Assembly: GCF_035046505.1 (NCBI RefSeq)
Contig: NC_089822.1
Coordinates: forward strand, 94,021,659-94,085,658
Length of the DNA: 64,000 bases
Direction of reading: 5' to 3'
DNA from: Tiliqua scincoides
Lineage: Eukaryota; Chordata; Lepidosauria; Squamata; Scincidae
Shown here: positions 1 through 11,398 of the stretch, in pieces
Numbering within the stretch: position 1 is the first letter of the stretch
Layout: each line of letters starts with the position of its first letter
Notes under the pieces: generated by a model
The model's input: the letters and a program-made list of their open reading frames with translations, nothing else
Databases searched by the model: none
Told to the model about the DNA's origin: nothing
Translations under genes and position numbers: made by a program

Positions 1-233
1 TCTGAAGTGCTACCTGTTCCACGCACAGGGCCAGCTAGGCAGGCGGAGATCAGGGGTTCAATGCGTGGATGAGACGGTGGTGTAGGGAGGAGGGGTTTAG
101 ATTCGTCAGGCCCTGGGGAACGTTTTGGGACAAGCGGGGCCTGTACAAGAGGGATGGGCTCCACTTGAACCAGAATGGAACCAGACTGCTGGCACATAAC
201 ATTAAAAAGGTGGCAGAGCAGTTTTTAAACTGA
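1..233 (+). pseudogene. CR1 ORF1 C-terminus (esterase-like domain), partial and frameshifted
   Basis: The end of CR1 ORF1. In the frame that stops at 231-233 the peptide contains WDKRGLYKRDGLHLNQNG and ends in VAEQFLN. The DGLHLN block corresponds to the Asp-x-x-His catalytic block of the SGNH/GDSL-type esterase domain found in many CR1 ORF1 proteins. Upstream, the reading EVLPVPRTGPARQAEIRG is in another frame (from base 4), so a single-base deletion near 58 separates the two. ORF1 normally binds RNA and membranes during retrotransposition. This copy cannot make an intact protein. The start is outside the window. Confidence 0.8.
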
Positions 234-364
234 TCCCTGGGGGAAGGCTGACAGGATCCGAGGGGCATCCGGTTCGGGACTCCTCATCCCTATGGGATGA
301 GGATGGGGAGGTTAGAGAACAACAGGACAAAGGCAGAGTAGGAGAAGAAATTGGGAAAGGTAGC

Positions 365-3246
365 ATGATGGGATGTGATAGATGGTTTGGCACACTGAGA
401 GGATGCGGGGACAAAGGAGCGAATAAGCAGCCCATCCTGGGGCATTCTGTGTACAAATGCTTTTATGCGAATGCCCGAAGTCTACGAGCAAAGGTGGGAG
501 AACGGGAATGTCTGGTGACAAGGGAAAACACTGACATAGTGGGCATAACGGAAACCTGGTGGAATGCGGAGAATCAGTGGGATACCGCAATCCCGGGCTA
601 TAAACTCTACAGGAGGGACAGGCAGGGGCATGTTGGAGGTGGGATGGCCCTTTATGTTAAGGAAGGGATAGAATCCAGCAAAGTAGAGATTGAAGGTGGG
701 TCCAACTCCACCATAGAATCTCAGTGGGTTAAATTACCAGGCTTGTGCAGCGATGTAATACTGGGGGCGTGCTATCGTCCTCCAGACCAGAAATCGGATG
801 GGGACCTTGAAATGAGGAAACAGATCAGGGAGGTGACAAGGAGGGACAGGGTTGTAATCATGGGGGACTTCAATTATCCTCATATTGACGGGGTCAATTT
901 GTGTTCTGGTCACGATAAGGAAACCGGATTTCTTGACGTGCTAAATGACTGTGGCTTAGAGCAGCTAGTCACGGAGCCCACCAGAGGACAGGTGACTCTG
1001 GATTTAATATTGTGCGGTATGCAGGACCTGGTTAGAGATGTAAACATTACTAGCCATTGGGGAACAGTGATCATGCTGTGATCCATTTTGATATGCACAT
1101 TGGGGGAAGAATACCAGGCAAATCTCTAACAAAAACCCTTGACTTCCGACGGGCAGACTTCCCCCAAATGAGGAGGCTGGTTAGAAGGAGGTTGAAAGGG
1201 AGGGTAAAAAGAGTCCAATCTCTTCAGAGTGCATGGAGGCTGCTTAAAACAACAGTAATAGAGGCCCAGCAGAGGTGTATACCGCAAAGAAAGAAGGGTT
1301 CCACTAAATCCAGGAGGGTGCCCGCATGGCTAACCAGCCAAGTTAGAGAGGCTGTGAAGGGCAAGGAAGCTTCCTTCCGTAAATGGAAGTCTTGCCCTAA
1401 TGAGGAGAGTAAAAAGGAACATAAACTGTGGCAAAAGAAATGTAAGAAGGTGATATGGGAGGCCAAGCGAGACTATGAGGAACGCATGGCCAGCAACATT
1501 AAGGGGAATAATAAAAGCTTCTTCAAATATGTTAGAAGCAAGAAACCCGCCAGAGAAGCGGTTGGACCTCTGGATGGTGAGGGAGGGAAAGGGGAGATAA
1601 AAGGAGACTTAGAGATGGCAGAGAAATTAAATGAGTTCTTTGCATCTGTCTTCACGGCAGAAGACCTCGGGCAGATACCGCTGCCCGAACGGCCCCTCCT
1701 GACCGAGGAGTTAAGTCAGATAGAGGTTAAAAGAGAAGATGTTTCAGACCTCATTGATAAATTAAAGATCAATAAGTCACCGGGCCCTGATGGCATCCAC
1801 CCAAGGGTTATTAAGGAATTGAAGAATGAAGTTGCAGATCTCTTGACTAAGGTATGCAACTTGTCCCTCAAAACGGCCATGGTGCCAGAAGATTGGAGGA
1901 TAGCAAATGTCACGCCTATTTTTAAAAAGGGAAAGAGGGGGAACCTGGGAAACTATAGGCCGGTCAGCCTAACATCCATACCGGGTAAGATGGTGGAATG
2001 CCTCATCAAAGATAGGATCTCAAAACACATAGATGAACAGGCCTTGCTGAGGGAGAGTCAGCATGGCTTCTGTAAGGGTAAGTCTTGCCTCACGAACCTT
2101 ATAGAATTCTTTGAAAAGGTCAACAGGCATGTGGATGTGGGAGAACCCGTGGACATTATATATCTGGACTTTCAGAAGGCGTTCGACACGGTCCCTCACC
2201 AAAGGCTACTGAAAAAACTCCACAGTCAGGGAATTAGAGGACAGGTCCTCTCATGGATTGACAACTGGTTGGAGGCCAGGAAACAGAGAGTGGGTGTCAA
2301 TAGGCAATTTTCACAATGGAGAGAGGTGAAAAGCAGTGTGCTCCAAGGATCTGTCCTGGGACCGGTGCTTTTCAACCTCTTCATAAATGACCTGGAGACA
2401 GGGTTGAGCAGTGAAGTGGCTAAGTTTGCAGACGACACCAAACTTTTCCGAGTGGTGAAGACCAGAAGTGATTGTGAGGAGCTCCAGAAGGATCTCTCCA
2501 GACTGGCAGAATGGGCAGCAAAATAGCAGATGCGCTTCAATGTCAGTAAGTGTAAGGTCATGCACATTGGGGCAAAAAATCAAAACTTTAGATATAGGCT
2601 GATGGGTTCTGAGCTGTCTGTGACAGATCAGGAGAGAGATCTTGGGGTGGTGGTGGACAGGTCGATGAAAGTGTCGACCCAATGTGCGGCGGCAGTGAAG
2701 AAGGCCAATTCTATGCTTGGGATCATTAGGAAGGGTATTGAGAACAAAACGGCTAGTATTATAATGCTGTTGTACAAATCGATGGTAAGGCCACACCTGG
2801 AGTATTGTGTCCAGTTCTGGTCGCCGCATCTCAAAAAAGACATAGTGGAAATGGAAAAGGTGCAAAAGAGAGCAACTAAGATGATTACGGGGCTGGGGCA
2901 CCTTCCTTATGAGGAAAGGCTACAGCGTTTGGGCCTCTTCAGCCTAGAAAAGAGACGCCTGAGGGGGGACATGATTGAGACATACAAAATTATGCAGGGG
3001 ATGGACAGAGTGGATAGGGAGATGCTCTTTACGCTCTCACATAACACCAGAACCAGGGGACATCCACTCAAATTGAGTGTTGGGCGGGTTAGGACAGACA
3101 AAAGAAAATATTTCTTTACTCAGCGCGTGGTCGGTCTGTGGAACTCCTTGCCACAGGATGTGGTGCTGGTGTCTAGCCTAGACGCCTTTAAAAGGGGATT
3201 GGACGAGTTTCTGGAGGAAAAATCCATTATGGGGTACAAGCCATGA
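365..3246 (+). pseudogene. CR1 ORF2: endonuclease-reverse transcriptase, two breaks
   Basis: ORF2 of the CR1 element. The first part (365-1081) is an APE-type endonuclease: it shows the TETWW block after FYANARSL, GGMALYVKEG, CYRPP and the MGDFNYP block. Near 1050-1060 the frame shifts, and the SDH block (GNSDHAVIHFD) lies in the next frame, which starts at 1057. The reverse transcriptase follows, with NKSPGPDGIHPRVIKEL, NYRPVSLTSI, YLDFQKAFDTVPH, LQGSVLGPVLFNLFINDL and the catalytic FADDTKLF (F in place of the more common Y). An in-frame TAG at 2524-2526 stands where related copies usually read W before QMRF. The C-terminal part (2530-3246) has LWNSLPQDV, usual in CR1, and ends at TGA 3244-3246. 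The domain order matches a full CR1 ORF2. The element is dead as it stands, but it is well preserved. Confidence 0.93.
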
Positions 3247-3714
3247 TGTGTATGCGCAACCTCCTGATTTTAGAAATGGGTTATGTCAGAATGCCAGATG
3301 TAGGGGAGGGCACCAGGATGAGGTCTCTTGTTATCTGGTGTGCTCCCTGGGGCATTTGGTGGGCCGCTGTGAGATACAGGAAGCTGGACTAGATGGGCCT
3401 ATGGCCTGATCCAGTGGGGCTGTTCTTATGTTCTTATGTAACTACAATATAGGCATGTAGAACCACATGAGAACTGTTTGCCACACACCTCTTGCATAGT
3501 GAAAACATACAGACTAAGCCAGAAACACATGGAGACATAAGCAGTCGTGGGCCAGTGCAGGCTCCAATAGGCTCAGATGGGCCAGAAACTCACTGGAGAC
3601 TAGGGGCTCCCTATGGGCTGGATTGGAGGTCCCTGAGGGCCGCAACTGGCCCCCGGGTCGGGGTTTGCCCAATCCTGGCTTTTAGAGTGCATGCCCTCTG
3701 GAACCAGGAATCAT

Positions 3715-3805
3715 TTTGGAATGCCTTTTGCTATGTAAACGGCTTTGTGCACTGTTTTGGTTGAAAAGTGGTATGCAAACATTTTATAATAATTATAATG
3801 ATAAA
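3715..3805 (+). repeat. Short LINE/SINE 3' tail (AAAGTGGTATGCAAAC type)
   Basis: The sequence reads GCTATGTAAACGGCTTTGTGC, then GAAAAGTGGTATGCAAAC, and ends in an AT-rich ATAATAATTATAATG tail. This 'aagcggtatacaaat' ending is common to L2/CR1-type LINEs and the SINEs that borrow their tails in squamates. Only the tail is recognisable. The upstream 3440-3700 shows no clear feature. Confidence 0.5.
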
Positions 3806-4430
3806 ACTATCTTCATTAGCTGGAAGGCAATATCCATTTACTAGGTGATTACAGGAGCATCATAACCAGTTCCCAGTTGAAGTGGATAAGGGTAGCCTTT
3901 CTATCAGACATCTGCACTTGCAGTGCAGTAGCATCTTCTTTACCTTTTGGCTGGACGAAAAAAAATGACCATGCTGGGCAAGAGGGTGACACTTCACCCT
4001 GCAGTGGGCTGGCAATCTGTGGAGGCTTTTGCTAATGTATCTTATCTTTTGCTATTTGCAGCTTGTCACTTAGGCTTGGTCAAGGGCAGCACCAGATCTA
4101 CATGCACGCGGAGGGCAACATTCACTGCTAAGCACCTGCAAAGCTTCATTTCTGCCGCAGAGAGCTTTGTACTTCTCCAACAGGCAACAAGATTGAAGCT
4201 CGTTGCGGCATAAAGACAGACGGTGCTTTTTCTGCCAACTGTTAAAAGCTTTTCTCCAGAACTACCAGACTGCCAAGCATTATCCTTCTGGGATATGGCT
4301 AAGTCATACTGGGGTCAACTGCTCTGACATATTACTGGAATTCTGACAAGATACTGAAACCTGGACTCCCCCCCTCCTCCACCAGCCTACTTGTGCTCTT
4401 CAAGAACCCCCAGGCTGCATAATGGCTGTG

Positions 4431-4477
4431 TGATGAATGAATGAATGAATGAATGAATGAATGAATGAATGAATGAA
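4431..4477 (+). repeat. (GAAT)n microsatellite
   Basis: About eleven uninterrupted GAAT units. This is a simple tandem repeat likely to be length-polymorphic. The surrounding 3806-4640 holds no recognised gene. Confidence 0.95.
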
Positions 4478-4639
4478 CATGGAAGCTCATGTCAGTACAG
4501 TGAATGTATATTGCCATGAAGAGTACTGGTTTAGGCAGCCTCCACTGCATCTCAGAAACAAGAAGACGTGAGTCCCACAAGTCAAAAGCATACAGCAAGA
4601 TCTTGAGTGTGTTCACTTGGAAACAAATCCTGTGGAGTG

Positions 4640-4855
4640 CAGGTCTCAATCCTAACAAACTCCCCCCTCCCCACCAATGCACGTGGGTCACGGAGATCTG
4701 CACTGCATCCTATACTGGGTGGGAGGACGATGACACAGTTGCAGAAGTGTCCTCAGGGTAAGGGAACTTTCATTCCCACACCCAAGGGAAAGCCTTTGGT
4801 TTGTCTATGTGTTTTCTCACTTCTGCACCAGCTATTTTGCTGGTGCCGAATCAAG
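4640..4855 (+). repeat. Degenerate copy related to family-A palindromic transposon
   Basis: Contains a CTCAATCCTAAC block at its start, TGCACTGCATCC and GTAAGGGAACTTTCATTCCC inside, and CACCAGCTATTTTGCTGGTG near the end. These blocks also occur in better copies of family A in this window. The outer ends are not clear and no target duplication is visible, so this is a weak assignment. Confidence 0.35.
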
Positions 4856-4883
4856 GAAAGTAAGGGAGTGGGAAGGGGGAAGG

Positions 4884-5243
4884 ATAATAATAATAATAAT
4901 AATATAATATACAGTATTTATATACCGCCTTTCTTGGTCTTTATTCAAGACTTTATTCAAGGCGGTTTACACAGGCAGGCTTATTAAATCCACGCAGGGA
5001 TTTTTACAAATTGAAAGAAGGTTCTCTCTTTCAAGAACCACCACATTCAAGCTGTTACACTCCGATCTGGTTTAACATTCTGGCCTCCATCCTCCCACGC
5101 TCCGAGCAGATGGAACAGCTCAGGTGCAGCTTGCCAGCTGCTTCAAGGTCGCACGGTGCCGGTGGCCTCGAACTGGCGACCTTGTGGATGTTAATCTTCA
5201 GGCAAATGGAGGCTCTACCCTCTAGACCAGACCTCCTGCCCAC
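4884..5243 (-). mobile_element. tRNA-derived SINE (squamate type), full length
   Basis: Read on the minus strand from 5243, the element starts with a tRNA-like head: box A near GGTCTAGAGGG and box B GTTCGAGGC in a tRNA-like spacing, within GGTCTGGTCTAGAGGGTAG. A unique body follows, then a 3' tail with CCGCCTTGAATAAAG paired to AAAGGCGGTATATAAATA, ending in an ATT trinucleotide repeat at 4884-4912. This matches a SINE family abundant in lizards and snakes (from memory). The tail type is shared with L2/CR1-like LINEs, which would supply reverse transcription. It is about 360 bp long and looks whole. No host gene is involved. Confidence 0.85.
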
Positions 5244-7223
5244 GCAAATTAATCTTCATCCTACAGGGTATCTTTGAGTGCATCCCTTTCATTACCTCCA
5301 CACAGATGAATAGTGGAAAGCACTTCCTGGATTTTACCACTTCAGACTGCCGCTGAAGGATTGCATGGCTGAACACACCTCCATATCCCAAAAACAAAAC
5401 ATACAGAAATATGTCGTCAAATAGAAAGATTCTAGTCTGGCTTCCTCTGCGCATAAATTCATTTCTCTCTTACTTTAAGCACAGGAACAGCTGTTTGTTT
5501 CGCCCAAGCCTTGGAGCTTGAAAGGAGGTGCAAACGTAGCTTTGAAAGGTGCAATCACTGTTTATAAATATACAAACTACCAGTGCCTGGTGGTAATGAA
5601 TTTCAGCACAACAAAGGGGGAAAATCATTATGCTGTCCTTCCCCAGGGTAAACATGAGTCACTGTAAATCCATGTGACAATTGCTTTCATGTTCCTTGCC
5701 ATGCCATCCTTCAGTGGCTTTTTAAGCTAAGCTCAGCAAGAAACAAAAAACTAAAAGGACACGTAGTGCAGCCAGAATCTATTAATTGTCCCTGTCCATT
5801 TTCCTGAAGCTTCTAATGTAACGTAGGCACTTGTAAAGAATCACTCACTGAAACAATTAATTCTCATGTTGCCATTGAATTAAAGTCTTGAAATTCCTCA
5901 CTCGTTCATTATAGTTTCAAAGTATGGGGGACTGAGGGAGTACTGTAATGGAAGCATGACCTTTCCACTGAAGATTACCTAAAAAGGTCAACCTTAATTT
6001 TTATCAGACTATTATCCCAACCAGATTCAAGTAGTCTTGTATGCCGATTACAAAGAGGACAATTCCTCATAAGTTCTATCCGTTAGCCATCTATCTAGGA
6101 CTCCTCTTTGAAGGCGTGAAGATAATGAAATCAGTCGTTCAGTTTTATACTAAGAAAGCTCTGAGCCCAGAACTGACCTGACTGTGAAGTATGATGAGGA
6201 TTCAGTCTTAGATGTTGCCCTGTATCCATCCACCACATCACCTAACACTGCATCTTCGGTGGCCATACCTAATGCCACCACTCAATGCCATTACCACCAG
6301 AAGGGAGTGGTGGATACAAAGTGCCACAAGCTAGGACAATATGGTTTCTAATTCCAGTGCTACATTGACCAAAGAAATCACAACCTGATGCACCACGGTA
6401 AGGGGAAGGGGCCTCCACCCAGCTGCTGTTGGCTGGCTACGCCCCATCCTCCCTGTGGGGTCCCAAGGCAGCTGTCTAAGAGTACTGCCTTATAATGCCA
6501 GACATGGTGTTGAAAGGAAGCTTCTTGCATGAAATAAGGTATGTGGGCAGAAGCTGAAATTGTTTGTATGTGGCCCAGAATGGCTCAACTTGAGTCCTAC
6601 ATGGTCTTAACTAAAACAGTGCGCATAGCCCTGAAACGTCTATATATCAACCTTTTCTCAGGGTTTAAAAATGTGGCATCAGCCTCATGACCGTGTAAAT
6701 CTATAGTACAATTTCATTTATCTGAATTGATTGGGCTGCCATCCAAAACATTAGGAAATGTAGAATTATTGATAAATGGAAGACTATAAGGCAAGAGCCA
6801 GCAAACCTAAGCATTTTTTGATCTCATTTAATTTAGTGGGAGACTTAAACAGGACTTAAACAGATATCTCAATCTCTACTATTGAGATGAATGTGATTTA
6901 AAAGTGCTTCACTTTGGGTTGATTCTGCCCCTACTGTCTACCGATTTGAATTTCAATAAACAGGAATTCTGGACAATAAGTATTCATTTGTTTTCAAACA
7001 TGGGCCTAGGAAACTCGGGATTATTGTTTCCTGGACCACAGGAAACAATAATTGCTTCTTTGTAGCGTGACAGGGGTTTCTCAACAAGTAATGTAAAATA
7101 CAGCTTGCTGCATATCCCCTACTGATCTGCCCATGCAATAAATTGGTTTTATGCAGTATATGTTTTAGTATGATTGTATTCTTGATTGTGTTTTTGTTCC
7201 TGTTATTAGCCACCTATGTTTCC
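5244..7223. other. Unannotated intergenic stretch
   Basis: No gene, tRNA or clear repeat is seen. The 5750-5930 part is complex AT-rich sequence with several ATTAATT/AATTAA motifs and looks like unique DNA. The rest (6000-7200) has no open frame of interest and no recognised mobile element. Confidence 0.5.
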
Positions 7224-7262
7224 TGCAGCAGGAAAGGTGGGATATAAATGTTTTAAAACAAA
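7224..7262 (+). repeat. LINE/SINE tail fragment
   Basis: GCAGGAAAGGTGGGATATAAATG followed by TTTTAAAAC is the usual 3' tail of L2-type LINEs and dependent SINEs (general form AAGGCGGTATATAAAT). Nothing else of the element remains recognisable. Confidence 0.4.
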
Positions 7263-7911
7263 GGAATAATTCATTCTGCCCACTTTTCCACCATGGGGTC
7301 TCTGAAGAAGTCAAAGTCTATGCCAGCCTCTCTTCTCCCCCATCTGTCAATCCACTGGGGTCTTAGGGGCAAACCATGCCTATTGAGGCCTCAGAAAATA
7401 CCCTTGGGGGTTGCTCTCCAGCCTGGTGTCCTCCTCCTGGCTCATTCCCCCCGCCCCATCACCAGGCTGGCCTCTTGAGTCTCCCACAATTCAGTGGCTG
7501 GTCCACTGTCTAGCTGGAGGCTGTTCTCCTCAATGGCCTTGTTCAGGTGTTTATGTTCCCTATGCATAATCCCATTTTTATCCTGGGTAAAGGTAAAGAC
7601 CCACCTTTACCTGCCTTGTGTTCCCTCTTAACACCCCTCGCTCAAGTTAACCTGCTTCCCCAATCTCTGCCCCATTCCCTCCTCCCTGAATACTGCCAGC
7701 ATCTGATCGGGTGGGGGGCTCCAGCCCCCTTTCAAGAGAAGCACTCTCCTCCCAGGTTAACCTCAGTGCTAGGGCTTTTGCTGCAGCAGTACCTTGGGGG
7801 CTACTCACCTCTTGCCTGATTGTACTAGCATTATTATGTGCCCATAGGTTTGGCTTGAGTACAGTAACAGAGGCCTTGTCCAGCCCTACCAGTCAAGGTC
7901 AGACCTTGGGA

Positions 7912-7939
7912 CCACACACACACACACACACACACACAC
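7912..7939 (+). repeat. (CA)n microsatellite
   Basis: A run of about fourteen CA units. The flanking 7260-8580 contains no recognised gene. There is a G-homopolymer run near 8197-8206. Confidence 0.95.
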
Positions 7940-8589
7940 TCTACATATGCTCTACCATTGAGCTGTAGTTCTGCCCTTACAGCAGAGAACTAGAGAAGCA
8001 ACTGGTCTTTTCAGATGGAACTGCTTTTGAACCTGAACCTCTCACTCCAAACACCTCCTAATCACTCATCCACAGTAAGAGATACACATGATTTGTGCAC
8101 AGGAAGCTATTAGGGGTGCCATTAAAGAAACACCAGTGTTATTGAACCAATTTTAAATTATACATCAACATTACAAAATGTGGTCACCTAATGCGGGGGG
8201 GGGGGTGTCTTTATGGGGAAGATAAATGCATTAAGGGAAGAATACACTGGATGGTAGAAAGACAATATTTCTTCCTATGTGGAGAATAGGAAGAACATAA
8301 CACACCATTGAAGGGTGTCAGCTTTTGAACTGGGCTTCTCATAGCTGTTTGATCTGCAGCAATCAGCAGGTGATCTGCTAATTATCCGTATCCTGGGAAT
8401 TTCTTGTTTCTGCAGATGTCTTCACCAAGACGAATGCAGCTTACTACTTTAAAATACACTTTATATTTTTTCCCCATTTTTAATTTATCAGTATGAAACA
8501 ATTTTAATTAATAATGCAGAGTAATAGAACAAAACTTAGACTAATCCATTACAATTCTTTAAATTAATGTCGCCTGCCTTTCTGAGATT

Positions 8590-9126
8590 GACAACTCAGT
8601 CCTATCTGATGGGCCACGTTGTGATGCAGTGGTGCCAAAATGGCCTCCACTGTATCCAGCGTGAAAAGAGAGGCTGCTGGAGGTATCCCAGAGATAAGGT
8701 GACATTTGTCCCCTTCCCCTGGGGTAAGCCCCAGCAGCTGCTATGGGGTGACTAGGGCTTGTGCCAATAAAGTTGCTGGCGCAAGCCCAAGCAGCCATGT
8801 CTCGGAAAATCAGGCCCAGGAAAGGGGGTAGGATATGGCGGTAGCCCCTGCCACCTTTCCTGCCCCCTTCTTAGGCCTGATCCACTCCCTCCCCACTCTC
8901 CTTTGCTCCATTACACCCCTTTCCACCTCTGTTCCACTCTCTGCCTTCCCCCCCCCCCCACCTCTAAGGACAGGAGCTTACCTGCTCCATTTGGTGTTCT
9001 ATTGGGCTCTGGTGCAGGCAGACCAGTGCGCCAGGAGCATCTGTACTGTCACAATGCGCTTTCCAGCACATTTGCAACAGTGTGCATGCTTGTCCTGCCA
9101 GTGCTAGTCTGGTTAGGATTGTGTCC
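8590..9126 (+). mobile_element. Family-A non-autonomous DNA transposon, long form, degraded left end
   Basis: Left end resembles ACTCAGTCCTATC. The right end GGTTAGGATTGTGTCC is a good match to the inverted end of family A. Inside are blocks shared with other long copies: ATGCAGTGGTGCCAAAATGG, GTAAGCCCCAGCAGC, a polypurine/polypyrimidine CCCCCACCTCT stretch, and GCATTTGCAACAGTGTGCA near the right end, which is also in the copy at 63034-63576. Non-coding. The target duplication is not clear (TTG versus TTA). Confidence 0.6.
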
Positions 9127-9868
9127 TTAATCATATACCTCTCTATTAGAAGCTCAAATTGCCATATTTTTTTCCTCGTGTCGATAATATAGTATCAGAA
9201 TTGCCAGAACTGATCATGCTTCAATCCACCCTTCTGTTATACAAAACACTTTTGATGATACGTTCCATGAAAGGAGTTTTTTGTAACCTATAATATCACA
9301 CTTCTGAATCAGACGGCTCTCTCTTCAGCCCAGATGGCTGGGATATAGCCCAGGAATGTTGCCATTCTCGACACCAGAAATGCAGACACTAGAAATAAAG
9401 TAATTAGCTCATTCTAAAATTGTAATATCTCTGGACAGCTCCACACCATATGCATTTAAGGCCCCTCATTTCCTGTTACAATATGAAGGTCTGTCATACA
9501 ATTTCTGAAACAAACTGTGTGGAGCCCAGTTGCTGCCTTAGCATTTTCTGTTGAAAAAAGTAATTGTAGATCCATTGACCATATATAAAAATATAAGATT
9601 TAACTTCTATTGGGCATTTGAGAGCGTAAAGTATTTCACATATATGGTCTCAGTCTTCCCTACAACAACCCTGGAAGGTAGGTCAGGACTATTATTCCCA
9701 TATTAGGGATTAAGGGTATGGCTGAGGCTGATAGTACCTTGTCTAAGACTGCATACTACATTCATTGCAGAGGTGAGATTTCATCTGGAGACGTTCAGGA
9801 TGTGCAGCTCAGTCTCTACCCTTAAGAGCATTACTGTACCGGAAGACGTCACATAAATAAGCCACTGT

Positions 9869-10435
9869 GGGCACAATCCTACCCTGCGCTGGAACAGGCA
9901 AGCCAAGAGACCTGCGCTATATCCAGTGCAGGATAGGGGCCCAAGGTGGCTCAGCCAGAGGCAAGGAGAAACTTTTCCCCTTAACTCTATGTAAAGCTCG
10001 CTGGCACCTATGGGTCTCCTTGGCCTAGTGCCACCCCCTGAGGTGGCACAAATCCAAGGAGAGTGGAGTGGCTTAAAGCCGCTCTGATCCCCCCAGGAAC
10101 AGGGGTTGATATTCGGCATAACTGTCGGATTCCAGTCCCTCCTCCCGCTCCCTACCCACTTGCCCCCAGGGCCGCCCACTGCCCGCCCTCCCCTGCCCTT
10201 GAATGCCTCTCTCCTGCCTCCTTCCCACCCACGCACCCCAGAGGCATGCCAACGCAAGCCAAACAGAGGTAGCCAGCATGGAGGCTTGTGTCAGCTTCCG
10301 CAGGCCGGTGTACCTCTGAGCGCTGGCCCAGCTTCCTCCCTAGGAGGCGCAAACGTGCCTTATGTCACGTTTGCAACCCTCCTGGCCCGGTGCAAGGGAC
10401 TTATGCCAGCCCATGGGCACCTGAGGATTGTGCCC
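9869..10435 (+). mobile_element. Family-A non-autonomous DNA transposon, long form (567 bp)
   Basis: Inverted ends GGGCACAATCCTA and AGGATTGTGCCC. The interior matches the copy at 59754-60300 over much of its length: GGCTCAGCCAGAGG, GAAACTTTTCCC, CCATGGGTC-type blocks, GAGGTGGCAC, and a GC-rich right half with CAAACGTGCCTTATG. No protein is encoded; the short open frames in this region are incidental to a GC-rich repeat. The 3-bp flanks (TGT and TCA) do not match, so the original target duplication has probably decayed. Confidence 0.8.
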
Positions 10436-10640
10436 TCAATTACATATACAGTACAGAAAGTACTAGCATTTTAGTTCAGTTTTCTAAGGGCAAATCTAAG
10501 ATATGATGGGTAACCATATGTCACTTTAGACTTTTTTTCCCACTTTAACTCTGACACTGAAGGGGAGCCAGGCTAGGGAACAAACAAAATGTCTGAACTG
10601 ACAGAGCAATGCCACCTACCATTAAAGCAAACCACCACTA

Positions 10641-10740
10641 AGGCGGCAATCCTATACATATTCACTAGGGAGTAAGTCTCATGGACGCAACGGGACTTAC
10701 TATGGAGTGGAGTAAGTCGATATACATAGAATTGCACTGT
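10641..10740 (+). mobile_element. Family-B mini palindromic transposon (~95-100 bp)
   Basis: Ends GGCAATCCTATACA and TACATAGAATTGCACTG are imperfect inverted repeats, and the middle reads GGGAGTAAGTC and CGGGACTTACT, also inverted. This short foldback is one of the commonest squamate repeats as I remember it; other copies here are at 11312, 17142 and, in part, 28385, 30140, 45625 and 48470. It codes for nothing. Confidence 0.7.
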
Positions 10741-11311
10741 ATGTACTGTAATTTATTTTCTGGTTGGTTGGCAACCCAGTATGTCAGTCTGTGACCTCTC
10801 TCCTAAGTGAGAGAAAGCATGTTGCTCATGAATTGCTCCCAACAGAAAACATAACACAATTAGTCTGCATCAGATAGCAGTTTTCATATTGTTATACCAT
10901 CAGTATTTTCCAGTCTTCTTTCTCCATTCTGGATTCCAAATCAGAACTAGCAGGGACTCGAGATCACACATCTTTCCTCATTGGGGAAGTAACATGAGAA
11001 TCTGCCCTCATTTCCTTGCCCTATTCACTGTCTGGCGTAGAAGTTTCCTTTCTCAGCTCCATCTTTCCTACCAGCTATTTTCAATGAAAGATACCTACCT
11101 TTTGGCTCCGTATAATGACTGTTGCCACTAGGTTGCTACTTTCTGGTAGAGCTGCTATGAATTTAATAGCTGCACGACAAGAATTTCTGCCTGTCACACT
11201 GCTCGTAAAGTCGGAGGAGCCCTCGCAGAAGAAAAAGTGGCCACCAAGACTTTTACAACAGCAAAACAACAGCAGGTACTTTTTTTACAACAAATCCACC
11301 TCAATAAATTA

Positions 11312-11398
11312 AGAGCCCAAGCCTAGGCATGACTACTCAAAAGTAAATCCCATTGTAGTCAATGGGGCTTACTGTAAGTGTGGATGGGATTGCAGTCT
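11312..11398 (+). mobile_element. Family-B mini palindromic transposon
   Basis: Left end GAGCCCAAGCCTAGGCATGA, centre CAATGGGGCTTACTG with AGTAAATCCCATTG as its inverted partner, right end GGATGGGATTGCAGTC. Same organisation as 10641-10740. No coding capacity. Confidence 0.65.

Larger units (their letters stand above)
1..3438 (+). mobile_element. CR1-clade LINE, nearly complete, 5' cut by window edge
   Basis: Non-LTR retrotransposon of the CR1 clade. It contains the end of ORF1 (stop at 231-233), a spacer, and ORF2 with endonuclease and reverse transcriptase (365-3246), followed by a 3' UTR of about 190 bp with the phrase typical of squamate CR1 copies (CTAGATGGGCCTATGGCCTGATCC) and a terminal TTCTTATG repeat at 3422-3438. 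CR1 elements end in short tandem 8-mers, not poly(A), so this is the true 3' end. Only three coding breaks are visible in 3.4 kb: a one-base deletion in ORF1 near 58, a frameshift in ORF2 near 1050-1060, and one in-frame TAG at 2524-2526. That points to a fairly recent insertion. The 5' target-site side is outside the window, so duplications cannot be checked. Confidence 0.95.

Noticed and set aside
4882-5243. CRISPR-like or tandem structure
   Set aside because: The AAT run is the SINE tail. No direct-repeat/spacer array exists anywhere in the window, and the DNA is vertebrate.
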